The position numbers and the translations under genes were made by a program. From NCBI RefSeq assembly GCF_014202345.1, contig NZ_JACHGO010000001.1:582696-646695 (forward strand): DNA of 64,000 nt, read 5' to 3'. This document shows positions 21,813-30,611 of this stretch, in pieces (positions within the stretch are counted from its first letter, which is position 1; every line of letters starts with the position of its first letter). The notes below the pieces were generated by a model. The model made no database searches. It saw nothing but the letters and a program-made list of their open reading frames with translations, and had not been told where the DNA came from. Source of the DNA: Desulfovibrio intestinalis (GTDB lineage Bacteria > Desulfobacterota > Desulfovibrionia > Desulfovibrionales > Desulfovibrionaceae).

Positions 21813-22043
21813 ATGCCACGTATTTTGACAATAGTATTTGTTTTGACTCTCGCTTTGCTGGCGGCGACGCCCGGCATGACAGCTCAGGCTGAGTGGCCTG
21901 CCTACAGGGGCAACGCAAAATCCCGTATTTACCATAATAGTGGCTGTAAGTACTTCAATTGCAAGGCTTGCACCGTGCCGTTGGTATCCCCGCAAGAAGC
22001 ACGAGCAAAAGGCTTTCGGGCATGCAAAGTGTGTGGCGGGTAG
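21813..22043 (+). CDS. Small exported protein with Ada-type Cys motif
   Basis: 76 residues: a signal peptide (MPRILTIVFVLTLALLAATP, cleavage after about residue 25, MTAQA) followed by a mini-domain RIYHNSGCKYFNCKACTVPL ending in GFRACKVCGG. The four-Cys arrangement resembles the metal-binding domain of Ada-like and nuclease-associated proteins that occur as stand-alone periplasmic proteins in Desulfovibrio. It would bind one zinc or iron in the periplasm. GGAGG lies 6 bases before the ATG, which is 69 bases beyond a longer in-frame start. It starts 61 bases after the regulator gene. Confidence 0.8.
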   Translation: MPRILTIVFVLTLALLAATPGMTAQAEWPAYRGNAKSRIYHNSGCKYFNCKACTVPLVSPQEARAKGFRACKVCGG

Positions 22044-22657
22044 GGCGAACATCAAGGGAAGTATTGTTTTTCTAGTCAGAGTGCTTCAGGAGCTTGTCGA
22101 ACGACAGTTTTTGTAAGTTCAACCGTTATGCTTTAGCGGGATGTTCCTCTATTTACCGCCGAATGAGCTTTTGTGTTGTTTTTTTTTAGGTATGCGTTCG
22201 GCTGTTTGCTGGGCAGACACACAAAACGAGTTCCCTTCTGAAAAAAAGGTGGAAAAACTTATTCTATAGGAATAACAGGCCAAAAAGTATGGGCAATTGG
22301 GGAGCATCTTTGCTTGTTAGTGATTTTTTTAGCAAAAATTTCATTTTGCATTGCCTTTCGGCGTTTCTGATCCCTTGCCTTATAACTGCGCCTGCAGAGA
22401 TCCCAGCCTACGACCAACCCTGAATTATGAGTATTGATAGAACTGCGTGTCATTTGCGTGTGTCTATAATGTCGGTCAATACTGCGCAATTTTGCCGGTG
22501 TAGGTATCTAACTCAAAATTTTTTACAGTCTTGGAATGCGAGGGGCATGTTTGGTACCATAAGCGGGGAGCAGAGTTTGCCGACAGCCTTCATAATAATT
22601 ACTAGATGCGCATAAACAGTTTTTCACCCTTTTTCGCCTATAAGATAATTTTAACCA

Positions 22658-22683
22658 ATCCTGATGAGTTTGCTCATCAGGAT
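22658..22683. repeat. 11-bp hairpin upstream of tRNA-Arg promoter
   Basis: A perfect stem ATCCTGATGAG / CTCATCAGGAT with a 4-base loop. It has no U run on either strand. It lies 25 bases before the -35 box of the tRNA-Arg promoter and could be an operator or the 3' end of a transcript. Confidence 0.55.
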
Positions 22684-22707
22684 CATTTTCAAATAAAAGC
22701 AAAGAAC

Positions 22708-22736
22708 TTGACACCATGCAATCGTACAAATATATA
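22708..22736 (+). promoter_or_regulatory. Strong sigma-70 promoter for tRNA-Arg
   Basis: A perfect -35 box TTGACA (22708-22713), a 17-base spacer and TATATA (22731-22736). The tRNA starts 10 bases after the -10 box, so transcription would begin two or three bases before the mature 5' end. Confidence 0.85.
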
Positions 22737-22745
22737 TATGAGGTT

Positions 22746-22822
22746 GCGCTCGTAGCTCAGTTGGATAGAGCGACAGCCTCCTAAGCTGTAGGCCACAAGT
22801 TCGATTCTTGTCGGGCGCACCA
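22746..22822 (+). tRNA. tRNA-Arg (anticodon CCT), CCA encoded
   Basis: Full cloverleaf: acceptor GCGCTCG / CGGGCGC, D arm GCTC...GAGC, anticodon stem ACAGC / GCTGT with loop CTCCTAA (anticodon CCT, reading AGG), T arm ACAAG-TTCGATT-CTTGT, discriminator A and encoded CCA. 77 nt. Confidence 0.96.
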
Positions 22823-22830
22823 GAAAATTC

Positions 22831-22864
22831 AAGGACTTGCGGAATTTCCGTGAGTCCTTTTTTT
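22831..22864 (+). terminator. Terminator of tRNA-Arg
   Basis: Stem AAGGACT / AGTCCTT extended by TGCGG / CCGTG around an AATTT loop, then a run of seven T. It begins 8 bases after the tRNA end. Confidence 0.9.
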
Positions 22865-22999
22865 ATTCCGCCCAAGGGCTGTGCCGCATTGAAGTAAAAA
22901 CCTCAAAAACGCGCTTTAGGCTATAGCCATAGTGAACAATTTCTTTTAGTATTGCCACCCATATTGGCAATGTTTATAGATTACCAAAAGGAGACTGAA

Positions 23000-23815
23000 A
23001 TGCCCCTGAGCTATAAAGAAATGCAGGATCTGCTGATGCGGGAGCTGCGGCTGTATCATTATCCTATCGCTGTAAATTTTTTCAAAGATCAGGCTGATGT
23101 GGAAGCGTTCAAAAAGAAGGCCCGCTATGTTGAGCCCGTCAAGCCGATCACCTTCTGTCAGTGGGAAATAGCCGCCCGCATGCAGGGCCAGACCGTACTG
23201 GCGACCAAGGAAAATCTGGGCTGTTCCAACTCCCATGTCTCCTTCGGCTGGAAGGACATCGACGATAAAGAAATAAAAACACAGGCCAAGTACTGCAAAG
23301 ACTTGGCGCAGGCCGAGCGCTTCATGCGTTCCAAACCCCGTCTGCCGCTGAACTCCATTGTTGCGGTGTCTGTCGCCCCGCTGGGGGATGCCGTCATTCA
23401 GCCAGATGTTGTGCATTTTTACTGCGACAACATGCAATCCTACCATCTGGCCATTGATTACATGGCGGCAACAGACACCCACCCCCTGCGCCCCATGGTG
23501 ACCATGAGCTCATCCGCTTGCGGCGGGTCTGTATTTACGCACCTTGAGCAGACCATGAACATGTGCCCATCCTGCTCTGGCAGCTACAACTCTGGAAAAA
23601 CCGAGCGCGGCGAACTGAACGTGTTCATACCCGGGGCGCACATTGGTCCTACGGTTGAGCGCTTGATGGAACGCATAGCCCAGACCGGGGCCTCATCCAT
23701 AACACGTCCTGGCGATCCTTTCCCCGGCGCTGACATTTGTAAAAACTGTCCGCTGATCGTCTTTAAGAAAAGCGGTAAAGAACCTGAGGCCTGCGCCAGC
23801 TGCGCCAAGGCATAA
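23000..23815 (+). CDS. DUF169 protein with Cys clusters
   Basis: A 271-residue soluble protein of the DUF169 family, common in anaerobes; function unknown. The start at 23000 is set by AAGGAG 8 bases upstream; a longer frame begins at 22952. It contains a conserved block VKPITFCQWEIAAR and GCSNSHVSFGW, and a C-terminal half with several Cys residues (SSACGGSVF, MCPSCSGSY, then CKNCPLIVFKKSG and CASCAKA). The Cys spacing could hold iron-sulfur or zinc centres. A His/Trp-rich segment lies between. It is a single-gene unit between tRNA-Arg and the porin. Confidence 0.84.
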   Translation: MPLSYKEMQDLLMRELRLYHYPIAVNFFKDQADVEAFKKKARYVEPVKPITFCQWEIAARMQGQTVLATKENLGCSNSHVSFGWKDIDDKEIKTQAKYCKDLAQAERFMRSKPRLPLNSIVAVSVAPLGDAVIQPDVVHFYCDNMQSYHLAIDYMAATDTHPLRPMVTMSSSACGGSVFTHLEQTMNMCPSCSGSYNSGKTERGELNVFIPGAHIGPTVERLMERIAQTGASSITRPGDPFPGADICKNCPLIVFKKSGKEPEACASCAKA

Positions 23816-23971
23816 AGAAATTTTTTCTTTGCAGAAAGCCAAAGAATAGTTTTTGCTCTTGTTCGCTTCTTTTCAATGCCCTTGCGGTAAATCCGTGAGG
23901 GCATTTTTGTTATCTGATGGCATGGGCCTAGCCCGGCACGACCTAAAGCCTCAAGCACACAGATGGCAAAA

Positions 23972-23999
23972 CCGCCGCCTTCATTTAAGAAGGCGGCGG
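23972..23999 (-). terminator. Hairpin beyond the porin gene
   Basis: An 11-bp perfect stem CCGCCGCCTTC / GAAGGCGGCGG with loop ATTTAA. On the minus strand it is followed by GGTTTTGCC, a short T run. A second GC hairpin (24046-24067) lies between it and the porin stop codon at 24083. Together they can end the porin transcript. Confidence 0.6.
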
Positions 24000-24082
24000 C
24001 CAAGAAGCGCACGGGAAGGAATCGCGCGCAGTTGTGGTTTGAATTGCCGGGGCGCGTGCGCCCCGGCGTGTGCAGTCAGGTG

Positions 24083-25708
24083 CTAGAAGCTGTATGCAAA
24101 AACAAGCTGGGCTTTCCAGGCATCTTTTTTATCAAAGCTGCCGTTGCCGCCGCCGCTGTAGTAGCCGTCTTTCTTCCAGGTATCCTGGTCAATCATGTTG
24201 ACCACATAGCCCAGTTCAAGATTGGCTTCCAGGTTTTCGTAGATCTGCCACTGGTTGATCAAGTTGAATTCCAGCAGTCCATCGTTGGTGGTCAGGTAAG
24301 GACCATCGCCGCCATAGCCTTCGCTCCAGGAAGAAGCCTCAGCCATATACTTGACCATAGAGGGAGCATTGGTGCCGCCCCAGTAGGCCACGCGCAGGGT
24401 GTGCTTGAGGTCTTCAAGGAAGCTCATGTCTTTCAACTGACCGCCGATGCCCCAGGTGCCAGCATAGGTCATATTCCAGTCAGCAACATCACCGGGGCCA
24501 GCGCCCCAGGCAAGGTTGCCGTCGCCGATGAAAGAGGTAAAGTTGCCAGCGCCCGCGATGGAAGGCATGCGCTCAGAACCATTCTTGATATTGCCATCGT
24601 CACCGGAGCCGTACCAGCCGAAGATGCCGGGAGTAGCCCAGTCCATTTTGTATTCCACCAATGCCTTGACGACAAAGCCCTGACGCTCAGTGCTGCCGCG
24701 CACGATGTCAGTGTCGCTGCCGCGCTTGCTGACATCAAAGCGGCCCATGCTTTCCACATAGCCGTAGTTGACGTCGAATTCGATGTTCAGGGGATCAAAC
24801 ATGGTGATGCCCACAGGCAAACCAACCCAGAACATGTTGCCATATTGCTTGCTGGTAGTACGTGAGTCAAGCGGAGTGCCGTTAACGTAGTTGAACCCAG
24901 GTGTTAAGCCAGGAATGGTCAAACCAAGAGCGCCGTCGTTTGTCGCCCAAGGTTCGTTGTCGTCTATGGTTTCAAGGCCGCGCAGAGCATTACGGCCAAG
25001 CATGCCGTACATGGCCCAGGGCGTCACTTCAACACCGTCAAAAGTCATAGGCAGGCTGACGGCAAAGAGGTCCATATTGTCGAGGTAGTTGCTCTTGGCT
25101 TTGCTATCGCCATTGCCGTAGGTGCTGGCGTTAAAATTGTCATTGACAGGACGCGCCCAAAAAGCGGTAAGGCCAACGTTTTCATTGAATTTATAGTTGG
25201 CCACAACAGCAGCAACGTCAGCATCCAGAACCGAAGAGCCACCAGCCATATTCGGCAGGGCCAGAGCCTGGATACCCATACGCACTCGCGCGTCAGTCTG
25301 GGGAATGAGCCAGTCAATATAGGCGTTTTTGAGCTTGATGGCGTTATTGCCATCAGCGCCAAGAGCACCACCTTCATCAGACTTGCCCCAGTTCTGCGTG
25401 CCAATTTCAAAGTACACAGTACCGGACAGGGCTTCAGAAGCCACTGCGTCCAACTGCAAACGCAGACGCTGAGCCGCACCAAAGGTATCGTTGTCGTTGG
25501 TTTTTTCTTTAGCGCCGTGATTGGGCCCACGGGTGTGTTCAGACAGCGTGGCGTCAGCGAGGCCAAAGCCTACAAGCCATTCGCCCTGAGCTTTAAATTC
25601 GATGGCTTTGGCCCCCCCGGCCACGCCCATCAGCAGACCAGCGGCAAGCAGTGCCACCATGCAGGTCTTTTTGAAGCGTTGCAACCCTTTCCTTTCTTTG
25701 GCATTCAT
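24083..25708 (-). CDS. Outer membrane homotrimeric porin
   Basis: 541 residues with a signal peptide (MNAKERKGLQRFKKTCMVAL..., cleaved after GGAKA near residue 35) and a beta-rich mature part that begins IEFKAQGEWLVGFGLAD. The C-terminus ends LVFAYSF with terminal Phe, the signal for outer-membrane insertion. Alternating aromatic strands and Gly/Asn-rich loops match the abundant Desulfovibrio porin family. It would pass small solutes across the outer membrane. The ATG at 25708 has GGAGG 8 bases upstream; the reading frame is open for a further 113 codons upstream, which I reject. Single-gene unit on the minus strand with hairpins after it. Confidence 0.93.
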   Translation of the reverse strand: MNAKERKGLQRFKKTCMVALLAAGLLMGVAGGAKAIEFKAQGEWLVGFGLADATLSEHTRGPNHGAKEKTNDNDTFGAAQRLRLQLDAVASEALSGTVYFEIGTQNWGKSDEGGALGADGNNAIKLKNAYIDWLIPQTDARVRMGIQALALPNMAGGSSVLDADVAAVVANYKFNENVGLTAFWARPVNDNFNASTYGNGDSKAKSNYLDNMDLFAVSLPMTFDGVEVTPWAMYGMLGRNALRGLETIDDNEPWATNDGALGLTIPGLTPGFNYVNGTPLDSRTTSKQYGNMFWVGLPVGITMFDPLNIEFDVNYGYVESMGRFDVSKRGSDTDIVRGSTERQGFVVKALVEYKMDWATPGIFGWYGSGDDGNIKNGSERMPSIAGAGNFTSFIGDGNLAWGAGPGDVADWNMTYAGTWGIGGQLKDMSFLEDLKHTLRVAYWGGTNAPSMVKYMAEASSWSEGYGGDGPYLTTNDGLLEFNLINQWQIYENLEANLELGYVVNMIDQDTWKKDGYYSGGGNGSFDKKDAWKAQLVFAYSF

Positions 25709-25877
25709 ACCATTTCCTCCAGTTATGGTTTTCGCGGCTGCGGCATTGGGTAAACCAATACCTTGTCGCGTTGTGAGCCTGATCTGTGCGATCCCAGTAA
25801 GGTACGTGTGCGGTTCATTCGCTTGCAGTGGAAATGCAGTACTCTTGTTCCAGGCGCACTTTAGAGGTTGAGAGTTA

Positions 25878-26321
25878 TCAATTATGATTTGTGTGCCCAT
25901 GATGAGCGTGGTGATCGTCATGTGAATGATCGTGTTTGTGCTGTCCGCCTTTATGATGTCCACATTTGCAATTGGCGCAGTTGCCTTTGCAAACGTGCTT
26001 TTTTTCTTGCTGGATGAGCACACGATTGCCGCTAACGGCCATATCAAAGCCGCTTTTGCCTTTAAAGATTACCTGCTCTTTGTTGAATCCGTTGAGAAGT
26101 AGAGAGCTTTTCAGAATATCCACCGCTGAAGGATTGGGGCGGTGAACTTGGCGCACATCAATGAATATGCGTTTACAATTCATGTGATTATGCTGCAGGA
26201 GGGCAATTACGGCATCGGCCTGAGGAGAATCAAACTGATCGTTGAGGCTGATGTGGAGGTTGTCGTGACTGAAGCGGTGAGTAACGTCTGAGTTCAAAGT
26301 GGAACTACCATTATGCGCCAT
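25878..26321 (-). CDS. His-rich protein with STAS-like N-terminal part
   Basis: 147 residues. The first 100 contain a segment (KRIFIDVRQVHRPNPSAVDI, then FKGKSGFDMAV) that resembles a degenerate STAS or a related alpha/beta domain. The C-terminal 45 residues are a metal-binding tail: Cys-rich KHVCKGNCANCKCGHHKGG followed by a His/Asp repeat (HKHDHSHDDHHAHHGHTNHN). There is no signal peptide. Such His-rich tails are found in nickel, zinc or cobalt chaperones and stores. A GGAGG site lies 6 bases before the ATG. A dyad-rich region lies upstream. Function is not known to me. Confidence 0.72.
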   Translation of the reverse strand: MAHNGSSTLNSDVTHRFSHDNLHISLNDQFDSPQADAVIALLQHNHMNCKRIFIDVRQVHRPNPSAVDILKSSLLLNGFNKEQVIFKGKSGFDMAVSGNRVLIQQEKKHVCKGNCANCKCGHHKGGQHKHDHSHDDHHAHHGHTNHN

Positions 26322-26405
26322 GCTTTCCTCCGAAATGCGTTATTGGCATGGCGCACATTGTCATGATTGAAAATCGATGTCAACAGAAATGAAATTCTTT
26401 TTCAA

Positions 26406-26495
26406 ATAATAATTATTATGATATGAAATTCTAGCTAATTAGTGTGATGCTAGTTGCCTCAATTTTTGTAGGCGGGTTGTTCAACAATTAGCTAG
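26406..26495. promoter_or_regulatory. Dyads upstream of the His-rich gene
   Basis: A 14-bp AT palindrome ATAATAATTATTAT at 26406-26419, similar in outline to Fur-type boxes, and a 10-bp inverted repeat CTAGCTAATT / AATTAGCTAG at 26431-26440 and 26486-26495, which encloses GTTGTTCAAC. They lie 85-175 bases from the His-rich start codon. A metal-responsive operator is plausible but unproven. Confidence 0.4.
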
Positions 26496-26536
26496 ATTAT
26501 TTATTCTTGCATAATCCATCAGCAGTGGGCAGAAAA

Positions 26537-26565
26537 AGCCGCCACCTTATATAAGGCGGCGGCTT
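26537..26565 (-). terminator. Terminator of the YhaO-YhaN operon
   Basis: A 13-bp stem with one mismatch (AAGCCGCCACCTT / AAGGCGGCGGCTT, loop ATA) followed on the minus strand by TTTTTCT. It ends 30 bases after the YhaN stop codon. Confidence 0.82.
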
Positions 26566-26594
26566 CAAATAATGCGCTATGTGGAACAACAGTG

Positions 26595-29500
26595 TCAGGC
26601 GGCCCAGATCTGACCTTGCTCTACATGAAAAAGTGCTGCCGTAGGCTCTGCTTTGCGCAGAAGCTCTACCATGTGGGGCTGGCATGTAAAATACAGGAGT
26701 TGATGCCCGTTACTGCTTCCAGCATCAGTCAAATCCACAAAAGCACGGGCTGTACGCTCAGCTCTTTGGGGGTCAAAGTTGACGAGTACTTCATCCATAA
26801 TTATGGGCAGGGGCAGGGCGTGAGCTGCGTGGTTTTTGATGTAAGCCAGGCGGAGCGCAAGGTAGGCCTGTTCGCGTGCGCCTCTGCTAAGGTTTTCCGG
26901 AGCAAGGGCTTCACCCTGTGCAGGCAGGATACTTAAGGTCTTGTCCTCAAGTGATGCGCTTATACCCAACCAGCGCCGCCCTGTAATGCGTGCAAAAATT
27001 TCTGAAGCGAGGCGAATAACCTCAGGTTGCCGTTCTCGCTCAAAATTGTTTTTTGCTGCTTCAAGAATCGCCCGCGCCAATGCCTTGCGGCTCCAGTCAA
27101 AAGCCATGCGTTGCATGCTTTCTTCCAGCGTGGCAGCTTCCTGCTGCAGTTGCGCCAACTCATCGTTATGAGACAGGGCTTCGACGCCAGAGCGTAGCGT
27201 ACTCACTCTGTCGCCCAATTCCTGTTCTCTGTCCTGAAGTTGAGCTAGCTCATCTTTAATGTTGGTACAGCGTTTTTCCTGCGTTTCTTGACTTTCAGTT
27301 TCAAATTGAGCCAAAAATTCTTCCAGGGGGCACTTATCGGCAGCCAACCGCAAAGCGTCTTCAAGATCAACCTTGCGGTGGGCAAGGTTACGCTGTTCTT
27401 CATGCCGGGCGGCCTGTCGCAAGAAATCTTCAGAATCCACAGCACTGGCCAGGGCCAAAAGACTGCGTTCTGCGTGCGCGGCTGAATCCAGTGCGGCCTC
27501 TGCAGCCCGAGCTTCGCTTACTAGCTCCGCCAGTTCCTGGTCCAGACCGTGCCGACGGGTCTGCGCAATGGCCATATCTTCTGCCGCCTCGAGAGTGGCG
27601 TCAAGGCTGGCCAGCCAATCAGGTTCTTCGTTACTGTCGATTACGGGAGATCGGTTCAGGCTGACAAGCAGCTGAGACAAGGGATCGCGCAGGGCAGCCA
27701 ATTCTGCCAGGCTTTGCGCCTGCTCCAGATGGGCGCGCTCGAGTGCGGATTCCGCAGCCAGACAATTTTCCATATACTTGAAAGCTTCGCGAACCGTTTC
27801 CGGGTCAAGATCCGTACCCAGCCCAAGTCCTTCAAGACAATGTGCCCATTGGCTGCGAGCCGTGTTAAGGCGTTCTTCAGCCGCACGCAGCTCGTTTGTG
27901 GCTTCGTTTTGCCTTGTTCTGCTGCGCTGCCTGTCGTTTTCAGCATTTTGCAACGCAGCCTCGGCCTTGATGCGCTGTTCACGGGCGGCATCTGCTTCCC
28001 GGCAGGATTCCAGTATCTGTCGGGCGGTTTCTGCAAGTATATCTGAAAGGCTTTCTTCCGTTTGCAACGAACTTGCAGTATCGGTCACAGTTGGAAGGCG
28101 TTCCGCCACTGCGGCGACTTGGCGCATGCGTTCTTCAGTTCGCGCAAGGTCATCTTCAAGGGATTTGAGTTCAGCTTGAGCAGCAGCCACGCCACTAAAT
28201 GCCAGCCGCGCTGATTCTGCTCTGGCAAAAAAGGCCGCAGCGCCCTCAGGGGCAGGAACGTTGCCAACTTTGAGCGTAAGCATAAACTCATGCCAACGGC
28301 GCCGGGTTTGTTGCACGACTCCTTCAACTTCCTGACACAGTGCCTGACGTCTGCTTACCTCGGTACGAGCGAGGTCTGTCGCACGCTTGAGGCCTTCCAT
28401 ATCCTTTCGCGCCCGCTCTTCATGAAAGCACTGTTCGCGTTCTCTTTCCAGCAGCACTTCGGTAGCTTCAAGAGTGACCATATCCATGCTCTGAACGTGT
28501 GCAGTCTGGCAGAGTTGCCGTGCCTGCTCTTCGAGTTCAGCCACATGGTTGGCACATGTTTCGCGGCGGTTCTGAAGGTTGGTCAGCTCTTTTTTGCGAC
28601 GCTTCGCTTCAGGACCGTTGTGCGGCAGGCCGCCAGCCAAAAAGCCCACGCCACAGAGCAAAATAAGGTAGCCAGACCAAAGGTTGACGGGCAAATCCAT
28701 GCCCTCTGCCAGCGAGATGGTCGTGAGGCCAAGACGCCAGTATGTAAGCAGCATGCCGACGCCAGCTACAAAGAAAATCAACCCCAAAATCAGGAGAGGA
28801 AGATTTTTGACACTCTTGACAGGCGGCTCGTTTTCCAGTCGCGCGTCCACTTCATCCAGTCTTTGCCTTTCTGTGCCGAGTGATGAAGACAGGGCGCGCA
28901 AAGAACGTAACGCTGCTGTGCGTCCATCAAGATCTTCGCGTGTGGGGCCATTTTTACCTCTTTGTTCTTCGCGCAGGGCATCCATCCGGCCTTTGACAGA
29001 AGCCATCTGCTCTTCAGCTTGCTGTACTGCCAGGGCTGCTTCAGAGGCATGCTCCAGCCGTTCCTGTACACTGGCCGCCAGTTCCAGAGCTTCATCTTGC
29101 CGGGTCAGCAGCGCGTCGAGTGTGGCGACAGCAGTGTCACTGGCATCTGTAGCGCCTACGCCAGAAAGCCTCAGTGGGGTAAGAGCACGAGCAAACGTCG
29201 TGCGGGCTTCTTGCACTGCACGTTGCCGCAATGGTATCTGGCGGCGCGCTTCTTCCTGCCGGGTCAAAGCCTGACGCAAAGTGTCCCGCTGATCGTCGTC
29301 AAGTGCAGCTACCGGTGTAGGCAATACGGCAAGATCTTTCTGGAAAGAGGCCACATCACGCTCGGCTGTTTCCACCTCGCGATTGCATTGGTTCAATGTG
29401 TCCACTGCGGCCTGATGGGCTGAAACCGACGCCGTCATTTCGCGGGCTTGTTTTTCAAGATCCTCGCGGGCAAAAAGCGAGCGGTCGGTTTGACGGATGC

Positions 29501-30611
29501 GGTCACAACTCCAGTCAGGGCCAAGGCGCGCAAGTTCTCGGGCAAGGTCTTCCTCTGCGCGACGGCAGCGGTCCTTCTGCGCAGGCAGCGCAGTTGACGC
29601 CTGACGGAAGCCGCTTTTGCGCTCGGCCATGCGTCGCAGTGCTGGCAGGGCGTCCAGCAGTGGTAAATCAAGTTGCACCGCATCGCGGCGTTCACGCATG
29701 AGGTTCAGTTTTTCGGTGCGGGCGGCCAAATGGCGTTCGCAGATTTCGCGGGCTTCTTGAGCACGGGCCAGGCGGGCCTGCCCGTCTTCAGGAAAAGTTT
29801 CATTGACAGGACCAAGCCGCTCCAGGGCAGCGCAGACCATACGCCACTCATTCCATTGGAGCCAAACGCCCAAACGCCGTTCGAGCAATCGCCTTTCTTC
29901 TTCCAACTGGGCCTTATAGCCGCGCGCTGCAACCAACTCTTCGCGTTTTTCATCCAATTCTCTGGCCAGTTCGTCAAATCCGGCTTGCTGCTGACGCAGT
30001 TCGGCCATGCGCTGACGCAGGTCGTTGAGCTGTTTGAGGGCCTGATTGAGAGGAGGTTTGCTACCGCCAGATTTAAAAATTTCGTCGTTCTGTTTTTTCA
30101 GGATGTTGAGTACTTCGCCAGGGGCGCGCAGGCCAGGGCCAAAGCTGGCCCCATACAGAGCGTGCCGCACGCTTTCTCCGGTGAGGTTGCCCATATGCTC
30201 CAGCTCGGTGAGGCTGAAGCCGAAGACATTACGGTAAACATCGCGGCTGACACCTGAGAGCAGCCGGCGCAAAACATCTTCATCAAGCGGTTTACCCTGA
30301 TTGTCTGTGAGAGAGACCTGCCCGTTTGCCCCGCCGCCGGGGCGGCGCGTAAGGCGCATCAGTGAGTCTTCACCAGTATATAGTGTCAGGCTGCCACCCG
30401 CGCTGCCGCCGCGAAGCGCGCCAGGTATGAGCTTTCCTTCTTTACTGTTGGGAGCTGGATACCCTGCCAGTGTCGAGCGCAAGAATTCCAGGCATGTAGA
30501 CTTGCCTGCTTCGTTTTCACCCAAAAAAATGGAAAGACCGGGGCCAAGACCTTCTACAGTCACATCAGAAAAAATGCCGAATCCGTCCATATGAAAGGAC
30601 TGGATATACAT
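26595..30611 (-). CDS. YhaN-type SMC-like AAA ATPase
   Basis: 1338 residues, SbcC-like. Walker A is GENEAGKST (about residues 31-39) after MDGFGIFSDVTVEG; the signature is NLSRGAREQAYLALRLAY and Walker B LPIIMDEVLVNFD near residue 1270. Between them lies a long coiled coil, and near residues 605-665 two hydrophobic segments (LILGLIFFVAGVGMLLTYW and NLWSGYLILLCGVGFLAGG), which are a feature of the YhaN subfamily. With the metallophosphoesterase encoded just before it (YhaO-like) it would form a Mre11-Rad50-like DNA-end processing complex. The genes overlap by one base (TGATG). It is unlike SbcC by the membrane segments. Confidence 0.88.
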   Translation of the reverse strand: MYIQSFHMDGFGIFSDVTVEGLGPGLSIFLGENEAGKSTCLEFLRSTLAGYPAPNSKEGKLIPGALRGGSAGGSLTLYTGEDSLMRLTRRPGGGANGQVSLTDNQGKPLDEDVLRRLLSGVSRDVYRNVFGFSLTELEHMGNLTGESVRHALYGASFGPGLRAPGEVLNILKKQNDEIFKSGGSKPPLNQALKQLNDLRQRMAELRQQQAGFDELARELDEKREELVAARGYKAQLEEERRLLERRLGVWLQWNEWRMVCAALERLGPVNETFPEDGQARLARAQEAREICERHLAARTEKLNLMRERRDAVQLDLPLLDALPALRRMAERKSGFRQASTALPAQKDRCRRAEEDLARELARLGPDWSCDRIRQTDRSLFAREDLEKQAREMTASVSAHQAAVDTLNQCNREVETAERDVASFQKDLAVLPTPVAALDDDQRDTLRQALTRQEEARRQIPLRQRAVQEARTTFARALTPLRLSGVGATDASDTAVATLDALLTRQDEALELAASVQERLEHASEAALAVQQAEEQMASVKGRMDALREEQRGKNGPTREDLDGRTAALRSLRALSSSLGTERQRLDEVDARLENEPPVKSVKNLPLLILGLIFFVAGVGMLLTYWRLGLTTISLAEGMDLPVNLWSGYLILLCGVGFLAGGLPHNGPEAKRRKKELTNLQNRRETCANHVAELEEQARQLCQTAHVQSMDMVTLEATEVLLEREREQCFHEERARKDMEGLKRATDLARTEVSRRQALCQEVEGVVQQTRRRWHEFMLTLKVGNVPAPEGAAAFFARAESARLAFSGVAAAQAELKSLEDDLARTEERMRQVAAVAERLPTVTDTASSLQTEESLSDILAETARQILESCREADAAREQRIKAEAALQNAENDRQRSRTRQNEATNELRAAEERLNTARSQWAHCLEGLGLGTDLDPETVREAFKYMENCLAAESALERAHLEQAQSLAELAALRDPLSQLLVSLNRSPVIDSNEEPDWLASLDATLEAAEDMAIAQTRRHGLDQELAELVSEARAAEAALDSAAHAERSLLALASAVDSEDFLRQAARHEEQRNLAHRKVDLEDALRLAADKCPLEEFLAQFETESQETQEKRCTNIKDELAQLQDREQELGDRVSTLRSGVEALSHNDELAQLQQEAATLEESMQRMAFDWSRKALARAILEAAKNNFERERQPEVIRLASEIFARITGRRWLGISASLEDKTLSILPAQGEALAPENLSRGAREQAYLALRLAYIKNHAAHALPLPIIMDEVLVNFDPQRAERTARAFVDLTDAGSSNGHQLLYFTCQPHMVELLRKAEPTAALFHVEQGQIWAA

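Larger units (their letters stand above)
22044..22745 (+). other. Gene-less stretch before tRNA-Arg
   Basis: About 700 bases, AT-rich, with no gene I can support. It contains an 11-bp perfect dyad (22658-22668 and 22673-22683) and, at its end, the promoter of tRNA-Arg. Short frames lack ribosome-binding sites. Confidence 0.6.

Noticed and set aside
25709..26047. N-terminal 113-codon extension of the porin frame
   Set aside because: It overlaps the His-rich gene and would bury a clear signal peptide; the ATG at 25708 has its own GGAGG.
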